64,000 bases of DNA from Streptomyces sp. Y2F8-2 (GTDB taxonomy: Bacteria > Actinomycetota > Actinomycetes > Streptomycetales > Streptomycetaceae). The stretch lies in assembly GCF_014905555.1 (NCBI RefSeq), contig NZ_BNGS01000010.1:248001-312000 (forward strand). The letters are read 5' to 3'. This document shows positions 26,164 through 34,114 of the stretch, in pieces. The first letter of the stretch is position 1. Every line of letters begins with the position of its first letter. Below the pieces are notes generated by a model. That model ran no database searches. It was not told where the DNA came from and saw only the letters and a program-made list of their open reading frames with translations. Made by a program: the position numbers and the translations under genes.

Positions 26164-26208
26164 GAACGGGCCCGCATGCGCCCTGTCTGGACGCATGCGG
26201 GCCCGTTC
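26164..26208. terminator. Perfect 17-bp inverted repeat, protease terminator
   Basis: Arms 26164-26180 and 26192-26208 are perfectly complementary with an 11-nt loop. It lies 45 bp beyond the stop of the minus-strand protease gene and would end its transcript. It would work in either direction. Confidence 0.88.
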
Positions 26209-26252
26209 TCACCCGGTGTCCGGGTGCGGGATCGATCCCCCGCCGGTACCGG

Positions 26253-28094
26253 TCAGCTCAGCCGGTAGCCGCCGTAGCCGAAGCCCACCTTGATGCGGGA
26301 GGCCAGCGGGTGCGAGACGTCGCCGGTTCCTTCGTACAGCCACAGGTTGTTGCTGCTGTCACGGGCGATCAGGTCGGAGTGGCCGTTGCCGGTCATGTCC
26401 CCGTTCATCACGTACGCGTTGTAGTGGAAGCCCCAGCCGATCTTCACGCGGGGCGCCAGCGGGGTCGACGTGTTGCCGGTGCCCTTGTACAGCCACAGGT
26501 TCCCGGAGGAGTCCTGGGCGAGCAGGTCCAGCTTGCCGTCGCCGGTGAAGTCGCCCTTGCCGAAGACGTTGCTGCCGTACGCGCCCCAGCCGGTGCCGAT
26601 CTTGACGCGAGAGCCGAAGTTGCCGTGGCCGGTGCCCGGGTAGCGCCAGAAGTTGCCGCTGGAGTCGATGGCCAGCATGTCCTGCAGGCCGTCACCGGTC
26701 AGGTCGCCGGGCACGAGCATGACCTTCATGCTGTTCCAGCCGGCCCCGAGCTTGGTCACGTCGGTGTCGCCGGTGGACAGGTTGAGGTGCTGCCAGTACA
26801 GGGTGCCGTCGGTGGTGCGGACCAGCAGGTCGGCGTAGCCGTCGCGGTCGAGGTCGGCCTGGCGCACCAGGTTGACCCCGCTCCAGTCGCCGAGCGAGAT
26901 CCGCGGCGCGAAGGACTTGCCGCGGGAGTCGTACTCGTAGCCCTGGCCGTCGGAGGCGATCGCGAACATGTCCGCGCGACCGTCACCGCTCAGGTCGGTG
27001 TCGTCGATGCGCGGTTCGGTCGCCCCGACGTACGAGCTCAGCTTGGTGAAGACGCTGTACGAGCCGCTGGCCACGCAGTCCTGCACGCCCCACGACACGA
27101 CGCCGACGACGCGTCCGTTCACGACCAGCGGGCCGCCGGAGTCGCCGTTGCAGGTGGCGACGGTGCCGGTGTCGGAGCCGGTGGCCGGATCGCCGACGCA
27201 CGTCATGGCACCCGCGACGAAGTCGCTGCCGTAGAAACTCGAGCAGGTCGAGTCGCCGTTCACCGGCACGGTGGCCTTGCGCAGGGTCTGCGAGATGTCC
27301 TGGCTGGTGGAGCTGGTGCGCCCCCAGCCGTAGATCTGCGCCTGGGTGCCCGCCTTGTACGACGTGGTGTCGTCGGAGGTGGTGATGGGCAGCGGCTGGG
27401 CGCTGATCGGGTCGGGCAGCGTCAGCACGGCGACGTCGTTGACGGCGGTGCCGTTCGCGGTGATCTGGAACGAAGAATCGTTCCACTGCCGCCAGACGCC
27501 CGCCACCGTTCCGCCGTGGTAGTCGGTGGTGTTGGTCGACGGGTCGGTGGTCGGCAGCTGGGCGGTGCCGTAGATGATGGCGCCGTTGTTGTGCCAGTCG
27601 TAGCCCGAGACGCAGTGCGCGGCGGTGAGGATCTTCGTGGGCGACACGACGGTGCCACCGCAGAAGAAGCCGACGTCGTCACTGGTGTCGCTGGTGCCCT
27701 TGTCGTCGAAGTACCACAGCTGCACCATCCACGGGGCCGTGGAGATGCTGGTGGTCGTGCCGCCGATGATCTGCGGGCTGGCGGTGCCGGAAGCCGACGG
27801 CTGCGGCGTCGGGCTGGTTTTGGTGCTGGACGCCGTGCCCGTGCTCGCGGCGGGGCGCAGGCTGGCGGGGGTGTTGGCGGCCGGTGCGGTGAGCGCGCCG
27901 TGCACGCGGGCTTTGAGCTGCGACTTGCCGACGCTGTCGTGGCCCTGGACGCCGATGTCCGTCGGCAGGGGCGCCGCGTTGGCAGGCGCCATGAGGAACG
28001 CGCCGGCGCCACCGAGGAAGAGGGTGGCGGCAGCGGCGCGAACGGCTATCCGGCCCCGGCGGCGGTGATTCCCGCCTCTGTGGGCAGAGGACAC
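26253..28094 (-). CDS. Secreted trypsin-like serine protease with FG-GAP repeats
   Basis: 613 aa, GTG start with GGGAG upstream. Signal peptide ~1-41 (Arg-rich, then AVRAAAATLFLGGAGAFL...APANA). A Ser/Thr/Pro-rich propeptide leads to IIGG, the activation site of an S1 peptidase. Catalytic triad: His160 (TAAHC), Asp220 (NDVAV), Ser319 (GDSGGP); the cysteines fit three disulfides. The C-terminal ~240 residues contain five FG-GAP/VCBS-type repeats with Ca-binding D-x-(D/S/T)-x-(D/N)-G loops (for example DLDRDGYADLL, DFTGDGKLDLL), expected to form a propeller-like domain for substrate or wall binding. An extracellular digestive role is likely. Confidence 0.93.
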   Translation of the reverse strand: MSSAHRGGNHRRRGRIAVRAAAATLFLGGAGAFLMAPANAAPLPTDIGVQGHDSVGKSQLKARVHGALTAPAANTPASLRPAASTGTASSTKTSPTPQPSASGTASPQIIGGTTTSISTAPWMVQLWYFDDKGTSDTSDDVGFFCGGTVVSPTKILTAAHCVSGYDWHNNGAIIYGTAQLPTTDPSTNTTDYHGGTVAGVWRQWNDSSFQITANGTAVNDVAVLTLPDPISAQPLPITTSDDTTSYKAGTQAQIYGWGRTSSTSQDISQTLRKATVPVNGDSTCSSFYGSDFVAGAMTCVGDPATGSDTGTVATCNGDSGGPLVVNGRVVGVVSWGVQDCVASGSYSVFTKLSSYVGATEPRIDDTDLSGDGRADMFAIASDGQGYEYDSRGKSFAPRISLGDWSGVNLVRQADLDRDGYADLLVRTTDGTLYWQHLNLSTGDTDVTKLGAGWNSMKVMLVPGDLTGDGLQDMLAIDSSGNFWRYPGTGHGNFGSRVKIGTGWGAYGSNVFGKGDFTGDGKLDLLAQDSSGNLWLYKGTGNTSTPLAPRVKIGWGFHYNAYVMNGDMTGNGHSDLIARDSSNNLWLYEGTGDVSHPLASRIKVGFGYGGYRLS

Positions 28095-28398
28095 TCAGGT
28101 CTCCCGATGAGTGAAGATGCTGGGGATGCTTGACGAGAAGCGGCTGATACTACTTCCGACTCGCTGATCTTCACCAGTTTCACAGGCCACAGATGTTTAA
28201 AGTTTTCACCTAGGACACCGCGGCGGGGGTGCCTCTTCTGCGAGGGGGGATCGGGAACGCTCGTGCAGCGGAGTCGAGTTGCCCACCGGTAGCGCATCGC
28301 CGTGTCCCGGGGCCGGGCGCACAGGTGTACCGGCGGGCGGGGACCACGGGCGGGTGGGCGGAACTCCGCTTCACCGAGGGGACGTTCGCCCCCCGGGC
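28095..28398. other. Intergenic region upstream of the protease
   Basis: No gene. The AT-richer part 28140-28205 lies where the minus-strand protease promoter is expected (TAGTAT at about 28145-28152 on the minus strand is a possible -10). Nothing recognisable in 28206-28398. Confidence 0.4.
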
Positions 28399-29235
28399 TC
28401 AGCGTCGGCCCGACGCCATCCGCTGCCGTACGGCCTCGTAGGTGAACAGCGCCGCCGACACCCCGACGTTGAGCGAGTCCACCTGGCCGAACATCGGGAT
28501 CTTGGCCTTCGTGTGGCTGCCTCCCAGCCACCGGTCCGACAGGCCGTACTTCTCGCTGCCGACGAGGATCGCCGTGGGCCCGGTCATGTCGACGTCCGCC
28601 ATGAGGACGTCGGTGTCGGGGGTGGTGGCGACGACGTTCACCGCGTGGTCGGACAGCCAGCGCATGACCTGTTCGGAGTCGGCCGAGGCGATCGGGACGG
28701 CGAACACCGTGCCCTTGCTGGCCCGGATCACGTTGGGGTTGCCCCAGTCGGTCACCGGGTTGGCGGAGATGACCGCGGTCACTCCGGCCGCGTCCGCGGT
28801 GCGCAGCATCGAGCCCAGGTTGCCGGGCTTCTCGACGCTCTCGCAGATCAGGAAGAGGGACCGGTCGTCGACCTGGATGCGGGAGAGGTCGGTCTCGATG
28901 TCCGGGACGACGGCGAGCCAGCCGTCCGGGCCCTCGCGGTAGGCCGCCTTGTCGAACGCCTGCCTGCTGAGGCTGTACAGGGCGGCGCCGCGCTCGGCCG
29001 CACGGGCCACCACGTTCCGCGGGTCGGACCCGCCGGTCAGCGCGGGGCAGAAGTACAGCTCACGGGGGCGCACACCGGCCCGCAGCGCGAGGTCCAGTTC
29101 CTCGTATCCCTCCACGAGGGTCACTCCGGCGGCCTGCCTGCTGCGCCGACGGCGGAGGGCGGCGAGTTCCTTGACGTGGGGGTTGCTCGGGCTGGAGATC
29201 TCCTTGGGCGACCCGGCCCGGGGGTTGGACGGCAT
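28399..29235 (-). CDS. SpoU/TrmH-family RNA 2'-O-methyltransferase
   Basis: 278 aa, ATG at 29233-29235. The N-terminal ~100 residues are the substrate-binding L30e-like domain (NPHVKELAALRRRRSRQAAG, LVEGYEEL). The C-terminal SPOUT domain shows all three motifs: ESVEKPGNLGSMLRTADAAG, AILVGSEKYGLSD, and IPMFGQVDSLNVGVSAALF. It forms the deep-trefoil knot that binds SAM and methylates a ribose 2'-OH in rRNA or tRNA. The architecture is that of RlmB/TrmH and also of thiostrepton-resistance methyltransferases, so the exact nucleotide cannot be called. Confidence 0.9.
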   Translation of the reverse strand: MPSNPRAGSPKEISSPSNPHVKELAALRRRRSRQAAGVTLVEGYEELDLALRAGVRPRELYFCPALTGGSDPRNVVARAAERGAALYSLSRQAFDKAAYREGPDGWLAVVPDIETDLSRIQVDDRSLFLICESVEKPGNLGSMLRTADAAGVTAVISANPVTDWGNPNVIRASKGTVFAVPIASADSEQVMRWLSDHAVNVVATTPDTDVLMADVDMTGPTAILVGSEKYGLSDRWLGGSHTKAKIPMFGQVDSLNVGVSAALFTYEAVRQRMASGRR

Positions 29236-29508
29236 GGGCGGTGGGAGTCACGGTCCGCGGCGGGCTCCGGTCCTCCGTCCCCTTTCTCGTGTTTCTCGTG
29301 TTCTCGCTCGTGCTGCTGTGGTGCGCTGCGCTGCGCGCGGTTGCGGCCAGCGTACATGCGGGCCCGGGGGAGGGGCGCCGGGCGCCCGCGTGCCCCCTTC
29401 CGCCCCGTACGCCCCGGAAAACCGTCCGGTGCGGGGAGAACCGGCGGACATCGGGCGTCCTCTTGGTGAACGGCTAGCATCGCGTGGTCAGTCGTCGGTG
29501 GGAATGGG

Positions 29509-30435
29509 GTGGGTGTGGTGTCGCAGGCGCGGCCGCAGCAGGAGCAGGGGCCCAGGATCGCCGTCGCCGTCGTGACCATGGGCAACCGGCCCGCCGAGGT
29601 CGACGCGCTCCTCAGGTCCGTCGCCAAGCAGGACCTCGCCCCCTCCCGCATCGTGATCGTCGGCAACGGCTGCCCGCTGCCCGAGTTCGCCGAGCGCCTG
29701 GACCTCCCCGGCGAGGTCACCTGCGTCGAGACCGACGAGAACCTCGGCTGCCCCGGCGGCCGCAACGTGGCCCTCGCCCGGCTGCGGGAGTTCGGGGACG
29801 TCGACGTCGTGGTGGAGCTCGACGACGACGGGCTGCTCGTGGACGCCGACGTGCTGCGCCGCGTACGGGACCTGTACGCCGCCGACCCTCGGCTCGGCAT
29901 CGTCGGTTTCCGCATCGCCGACGAGCACGGCGAGACCCAGCAGCGGCACGTGCCCCGGGTCGGGGCCGCCGACCCGATGCGCGGCGGGGAGGTGACCGGC
30001 TTCCTCGGCGGCGGGCATGCGCTGTCCATGGCCATGCTCGCCGAGACCGGCGACTGGCCCGCGGAGTTCTTCTTCGCGCACGAGGAGACCGACCTGGCCT
30101 GGCGGGCCGCCGACGCCGGGTGGACCATCCTGTACGCGCCGGAGCTGCTGCTCCAGCACCCGAAGACCTCACCCGCCCGGCACGCCGTCTACCACCGCGT
30201 CACGGCCCGCAACCGCGTCTGGCTCGTACGGCGGCGGCTGCCGTTTCCCCTCATTCCGGTCCACCTCGGGGTGTGGATCGCCGTCACTGTCCTGCGCACC
30301 CGGTCGGTCGGCGGGCTGAAGGCATGGTTCGGTGGGTTCGTGGAGGGGCTGCGGACCTCCGGCGGCGCACGGCGGCCCATGCGCTGGCGCACGGTGTGGC
30401 GGCTCACCAGGCTCGGCCGGCCGCCGGTCATCTGA
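29509..30435 (+). CDS. Family 2 glycosyltransferase
   Basis: About 308 aa; GTG starts at 29509, 29515 or 29518 are all possible. GT-A fold: VAVVTMGNRPAEVDALLRSV at the N-terminus, the nucleotide-sugar binding acidic cluster ELDDDG near residues 102-107, GGGHALSM acceptor loop, and FFAHEETDLAWR with the catalytic-base E-D. The C-terminus has one hydrophobic helix (PVHLGVWIAVTVL), so it probably works at the membrane on cell-surface polysaccharide. Transcribed alone. The end of the gene is part of a 47-bp tandem duplication. Confidence 0.9.
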   Translation: MGVVSQARPQQEQGPRIAVAVVTMGNRPAEVDALLRSVAKQDLAPSRIVIVGNGCPLPEFAERLDLPGEVTCVETDENLGCPGGRNVALARLREFGDVDVVVELDDDGLLVDADVLRRVRDLYAADPRLGIVGFRIADEHGETQQRHVPRVGAADPMRGGEVTGFLGGGHALSMAMLAETGDWPAEFFFAHEETDLAWRAADAGWTILYAPELLLQHPKTSPARHAVYHRVTARNRVWLVRRRLPFPLIPVHLGVWIAVTVLRTRSVGGLKAWFGGFVEGLRTSGGARRPMRWRTVWRLTRLGRPPVI

Positions 30436-30514
30436 GGGTTCCGGGACGATCCGGGACCCCCGGATGACCGCCGGTCATCTGAGGGTTCCCGGACGATCCG
30501 GGACGCCCGGATGA
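30421..30514. repeat. 47-bp tandem duplication over a stop codon
   Basis: Units 30421-30467 and 30468-30514 differ at two positions. The first contains the last five codons (PPVI-stop) of the glycosyltransferase. Degenerate 14-15-bp copies of a CCCCGGATGACC core continue to about 30580. The gene-free interval 30436-31085 otherwise holds only a terminator. Confidence 0.85.
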
Positions 30515-30684
30515 CTTGGAATCCCCAAATGACCCGGAATCCCCGGATGACCCGAAACCCCCGGATGACCCAGGAGCCCCGGTCGGGCGGGACGTGCCGG
30601 TTGCGGGACGCCTGAGGAGTAGCCCGTGCGGGGGTGGGCAGGCGCACTCCATGGAGGCGGCCCCCGTGCTCGCGGAGACGACGA

Positions 30685-30719
30685 AGGACCCGGTCGTTCA
30701 CCTCTGCCGACCGGGTCCT
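30685..30719 (+). terminator. Hairpin downstream of glycosyltransferase
   Basis: Perfect 12-base arms AGGACCCGGTCG (30685-30696) and its complement (30708-30719), 11-nt loop, no T tract. Likely terminator for the glycosyltransferase. The rest of 30720-31085 shows no gene that I can support. Confidence 0.75.
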
Positions 30720-31085
30720 CGTGCGATCCCGGATCCGGCCACGGCGGCGACACTCCCCCGAGCTACGCGTGAACGCGCGCGCCGTCGGGGCCAGATCCGA
30801 TGAAAGGATCACATCAGGCCACGCCAACAGATCGCTAACATGGGGCCAACGGCTGACGAGGAAGCCGTGAGCTGGCCCGTTCCACGAGAAGTTGTGGCCC
30901 GGTCCGACGGAAACGCGCCGTCCGTCGACGCGATCCGGCGGCGGGACGCGGCGGTCGGGCCGCGCGATCAGGCGTTACGCGGCGGTCGTGCCGCACGGTG
31001 AGGCGAGGCACGGCGAGCGTGCCATCGGGTTTCCCCTGCTCGAGCGAAGCCGTGAGCCAGGGGGAAGAAGGGCGACGGGGCGGCG

Positions 31086-34070
31086 ATGCGGGACGGGCTG
31101 CGGTTCGGACTGCTGGGTCCGCCCGTCGTGTACGGCGCCGCCGGCGAGGTGCGCACGATCGGCAGCGGCAAGGTGCGTGCCCTGCTGGTCGCGCTGCTGC
31201 TGGAGCCCGGCCGGGTCGTCTCGGTCGAGGCCCTGAAGGACGCGCTGTGGGGCGGTGCGCCGCCGGTGTCCGCGCAGGCGTCCCTGCAGAACCACGTCAC
31301 CCGGCTGCGCCGCCTGCTCGGCGACGACGGACCGGAGCGGCTGCGCGCCGTGCCGCCCGGCTATCTGCTGCGCGTCGACGAGGGCGAGCTGGACGTGCGC
31401 GTCTTCGAGGAGCACCTGATCGCGGTCCGCGCCGCGCACGCCGCCCGGGACTGGGAGGGCGCCCTGCGCGAGGCGTCCGCCGCGCTCGCGCTGTGGCGCG
31501 GCACCCCGCTCAGCGGGCTGCCTCACGAGACCGGGGCGCATGCGCTGGTGCAGCGGCTCCAGGAGGCGCGGCTGCTCGTCCTGGAGTGGCGGTACGACGC
31601 GGAACTGCAGCTCGGCGGGGCGCGGTTCGGGAGCCTCGTGCCGGAGCTGGCCGCGCTGGTCGCCGAGCATCCGCTGCGGGAGGGGTTCCACCGGCTGCTG
31701 ATGCTGGCCCTGCACCGCACCGGCCGCCCGGCGGAGGCGCTGGCCGTCCACCGCGACCTGCGGGCGCGTCTCATCGAGGAACTCGGCGTCGAGCCCGGCG
31801 CTGCGGTGCGCAAGGCGCATCTGGAGGTCCTCCGGGAGGGGCAGGCCGGGAGCGGCGAGGGGACGGGGCAGGACGGTCCGCGGGCGGACGACCCGTACGC
31901 CGACCACGACCCGGGCCCCGACCGTACGAAAGCGCCCAGGCCCGCCCAACTCCCGCCTGCGCCCGCGCACTTCACCGGCCGCGAAGCCGTCCGCGAAGAC
32001 CTGCTGCGGTTCCTCGCCGCCGAACGCGACGCGCCCGGCATCGCCGTGGTCAGCGGTATGGCCGGGGTCGGCAAGAGCGCGCTCGCCCTGCATGTGGCGC
32101 ATGAACTGCGGGAACGTTTCCCCGACGGTCAGCTCTACGTCAATCTGCACGGCGCCACCCCCGGCATGACCCCGCTCAGCCCCGAGCAGGCGCTCGCCGC
32201 CCTGCTGCGCGACCTCGGCGCCGAGTCGCACCGCATTCCCGAACACCCCGACGCCGCCGCCTCGTTGCTCCGCTCGGTGCTCGCCCCGACCCGCACCCTG
32301 ATGGTGCTGGACGACGCGGCGCACGCAGCCCAGGTGCGTCCGCTGCTGCCCGGCGGCCCGGGCTGCGCGGTGATCGTGACCAGCCGCTCCCCGCTCACCG
32401 CGCTCGACGGCGCGCACCGGGTCCCGCTCGCCCCGCTCAGCGACGAGGACAGCGCGGCCCTGCTGCGCGCGGTCTCCGGCCGGGACGGGCTGCACGCCGG
32501 GCACCCGCTCGTCGAACTCGCCGGCCGGCTTCCGCTCGCCCTGCGCATCGTGGCCGCGCGGCTCGCCGCCCGCCGCGCGCTCACCCCTGACATGCTGGCC
32601 GGTCAACTCGCCGCCACCGAGGGGCGGCTGCACCATCTGGAGTACGACGATCTGAGCGTGCGCCGCTCGCTCGCCGTCGCACACGACGCGCTGCGCGCCT
32701 CCGACCGCGAGGCCGACCGGGACGCGGCACGCGCCCTCGCCCGGATCGGCGCCCTGGACCTGCCCGGCTACGGCGTGTCCCTCCTCGCCCGCCTCCTCGG
32801 CACGGACGAACGCCGCGCCGAGGCCGCCCTCGACCGCCTGGTCGACGTCGCCCTGCTGGAGGAGACCGCCTACGGCCGCTACGCGCCGCACGACCTCGTG
32901 CGGGACTTCGCCCATGAGACCGTGGCGAGCGAACAGGGCGTCGAGCCGGAGCGCTCCGGCGCCGAGATCGCCCTGCGCTGGTACGCCGCGATGGCCACGC
33001 GCGCCCTCGATGCGCTGGTCGAACCGGGCACCGAGCGCACGGACCGGCTCCGGGCGACCCCCTCACAGCCCCGGACGCACACGGCGGACGTGGCGTCCGT
33101 GCCCGCCTTCGGCTCCGCCGAGGCCGCCGCCGACTGGATCGTTCTCGAACTGGAGAACATCGTCGCGCTCGTGGAACGGCACGCGGACACCTCCGCCCAT
33201 GTGCCCCTGCTCGTCCGCATGATCGCCTCCCCGCTGCAGCGCCGCGGCCGCGTCGCCGAGTCGGAGGCGCTGGTGCGCGCCGCCCTGCGCGGGGCGCGAA
33301 GCCTCGGGGACGCGCCGGCGGAGGCGTACGCGCTGCTGGACATGGCCGGGGTGCAGTTCCTGAAGGGCCGGGGCAACGACGCACTCGCCCTGCTGGACGA
33401 GGCGCTGGAGATCTGGCGGCGGCTCGGCGATCTCTCCTGCCTGTGCCGTGGCCTGAACAACCGGGGGCTGCTGCTGGGGGTCCTCGGGCGGTACGAGGAG
33501 TCCGGTGCGGCGCTCAGGCAGTGCCTGGAGTACGCGCGTGTGCTCGACGACCCGATGCAGGAGGCCATCACCTACAGCAACCTCGGCAACCTGTACGAGC
33601 ACACGGACCCGCGGCGCGCCATCGACCACCACCGCCGCAGCCTGGAGATCGGCGAGCGGATCGGCCATGTGATCGTCCGTCACTCCGCGCACTGCAACAT
33701 GGGTTTCGCGCATCTCGCGCTCGGCGAACCGGACGCCGCGGTACCCCACTTCGAGGAGAGCCTGCGCATCCTCGGCGGGCACGGCCACTGGCAGGGCGAG
33801 TCCCAGACCCGGCTGGGCCTGGTGCGGGCGCTGCGGGAACGGGGGGACGCCGGGTGGGCCGCGCACGAGTGCGATGTGCTGCTGTGCCTCGCCGCCCGGC
33901 GCGGTGACCGCTACACCGAAGGGCTCGCCCGCCACCAGCGGGGCCTGCTGCGCCGGGCGGAGGGCGACGCGGAGGAGGCCCGCCGGCAGTGGGAGGCGGC
34001 CCTTTCGGCCCTGGAGGGCACGGACAGTCCGGTGGCGGGGGAGCTGAGGGAACTGCTGGCGGAGGGGTGA
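31086..34070 (+). CDS. AfsR/SARP-family regulator with NB-ARC and TPR domains
   Basis: 994 aa, ATG with AAGAAGGG upstream. N-terminal winged-helix (OmpR-type) DNA-binding domain at ~1-100, then the bacterial transcriptional activation domain (BTAD) at ~104-250. An NB-ARC STAND ATPase follows: P-loop GMAGVGKSA at 324-332, kinase-2 TLMVLDDAAH. The C-terminal ~300 residues are TPR repeats (NNRGLLLGVLGRYEESGAAL, YSNLGNLYEH). This is the domain order of AfsR, which activates secondary metabolism in response to phosphorylation or ligand. No biosynthetic cluster is adjacent, so it probably acts globally or at a distance. Confidence 0.94.
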   Translation: MRDGLRFGLLGPPVVYGAAGEVRTIGSGKVRALLVALLLEPGRVVSVEALKDALWGGAPPVSAQASLQNHVTRLRRLLGDDGPERLRAVPPGYLLRVDEGELDVRVFEEHLIAVRAAHAARDWEGALREASAALALWRGTPLSGLPHETGAHALVQRLQEARLLVLEWRYDAELQLGGARFGSLVPELAALVAEHPLREGFHRLLMLALHRTGRPAEALAVHRDLRARLIEELGVEPGAAVRKAHLEVLREGQAGSGEGTGQDGPRADDPYADHDPGPDRTKAPRPAQLPPAPAHFTGREAVREDLLRFLAAERDAPGIAVVSGMAGVGKSALALHVAHELRERFPDGQLYVNLHGATPGMTPLSPEQALAALLRDLGAESHRIPEHPDAAASLLRSVLAPTRTLMVLDDAAHAAQVRPLLPGGPGCAVIVTSRSPLTALDGAHRVPLAPLSDEDSAALLRAVSGRDGLHAGHPLVELAGRLPLALRIVAARLAARRALTPDMLAGQLAATEGRLHHLEYDDLSVRRSLAVAHDALRASDREADRDAARALARIGALDLPGYGVSLLARLLGTDERRAEAALDRLVDVALLEETAYGRYAPHDLVRDFAHETVASEQGVEPERSGAEIALRWYAAMATRALDALVEPGTERTDRLRATPSQPRTHTADVASVPAFGSAEAAADWIVLELENIVALVERHADTSAHVPLLVRMIASPLQRRGRVAESEALVRAALRGARSLGDAPAEAYALLDMAGVQFLKGRGNDALALLDEALEIWRRLGDLSCLCRGLNNRGLLLGVLGRYEESGAALRQCLEYARVLDDPMQEAITYSNLGNLYEHTDPRRAIDHHRRSLEIGERIGHVIVRHSAHCNMGFAHLALGEPDAAVPHFEESLRILGGHGHWQGESQTRLGLVRALRERGDAGWAAHECDVLLCLAARRGDRYTEGLARHQRGLLRRAEGDAEEARRQWEAALSALEGTDSPVAGELRELLAEG

Positions 34071-34114
34071 GACCGGACGGGTGCCGCCACTCGGCGCCTC
34101 GGTTCGCACCGCCC

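Noticed and set aside
26130..28133. 667-codon plus-strand frame opposite the protease
   Set aside because: Val/Gly/Arg-biased mirror of the protease gene, which has a signal peptide, catalytic triad and terminator on the minus strand.
28399..29235. Calling the SpoU methyltransferase a thiostrepton-resistance gene because tipA is also present
   Set aside because: It has the same fold as many housekeeping rRNA/tRNA 2'-O-methyltransferases, the genes are 17 kb apart, and no specific diagnostic residues could be verified.
30436..30600. Short regular repeats after the glycosyltransferase considered as CRISPR
   Set aside because: Units abut directly and degenerate progressively, which is slippage rather than repeat-spacer structure.
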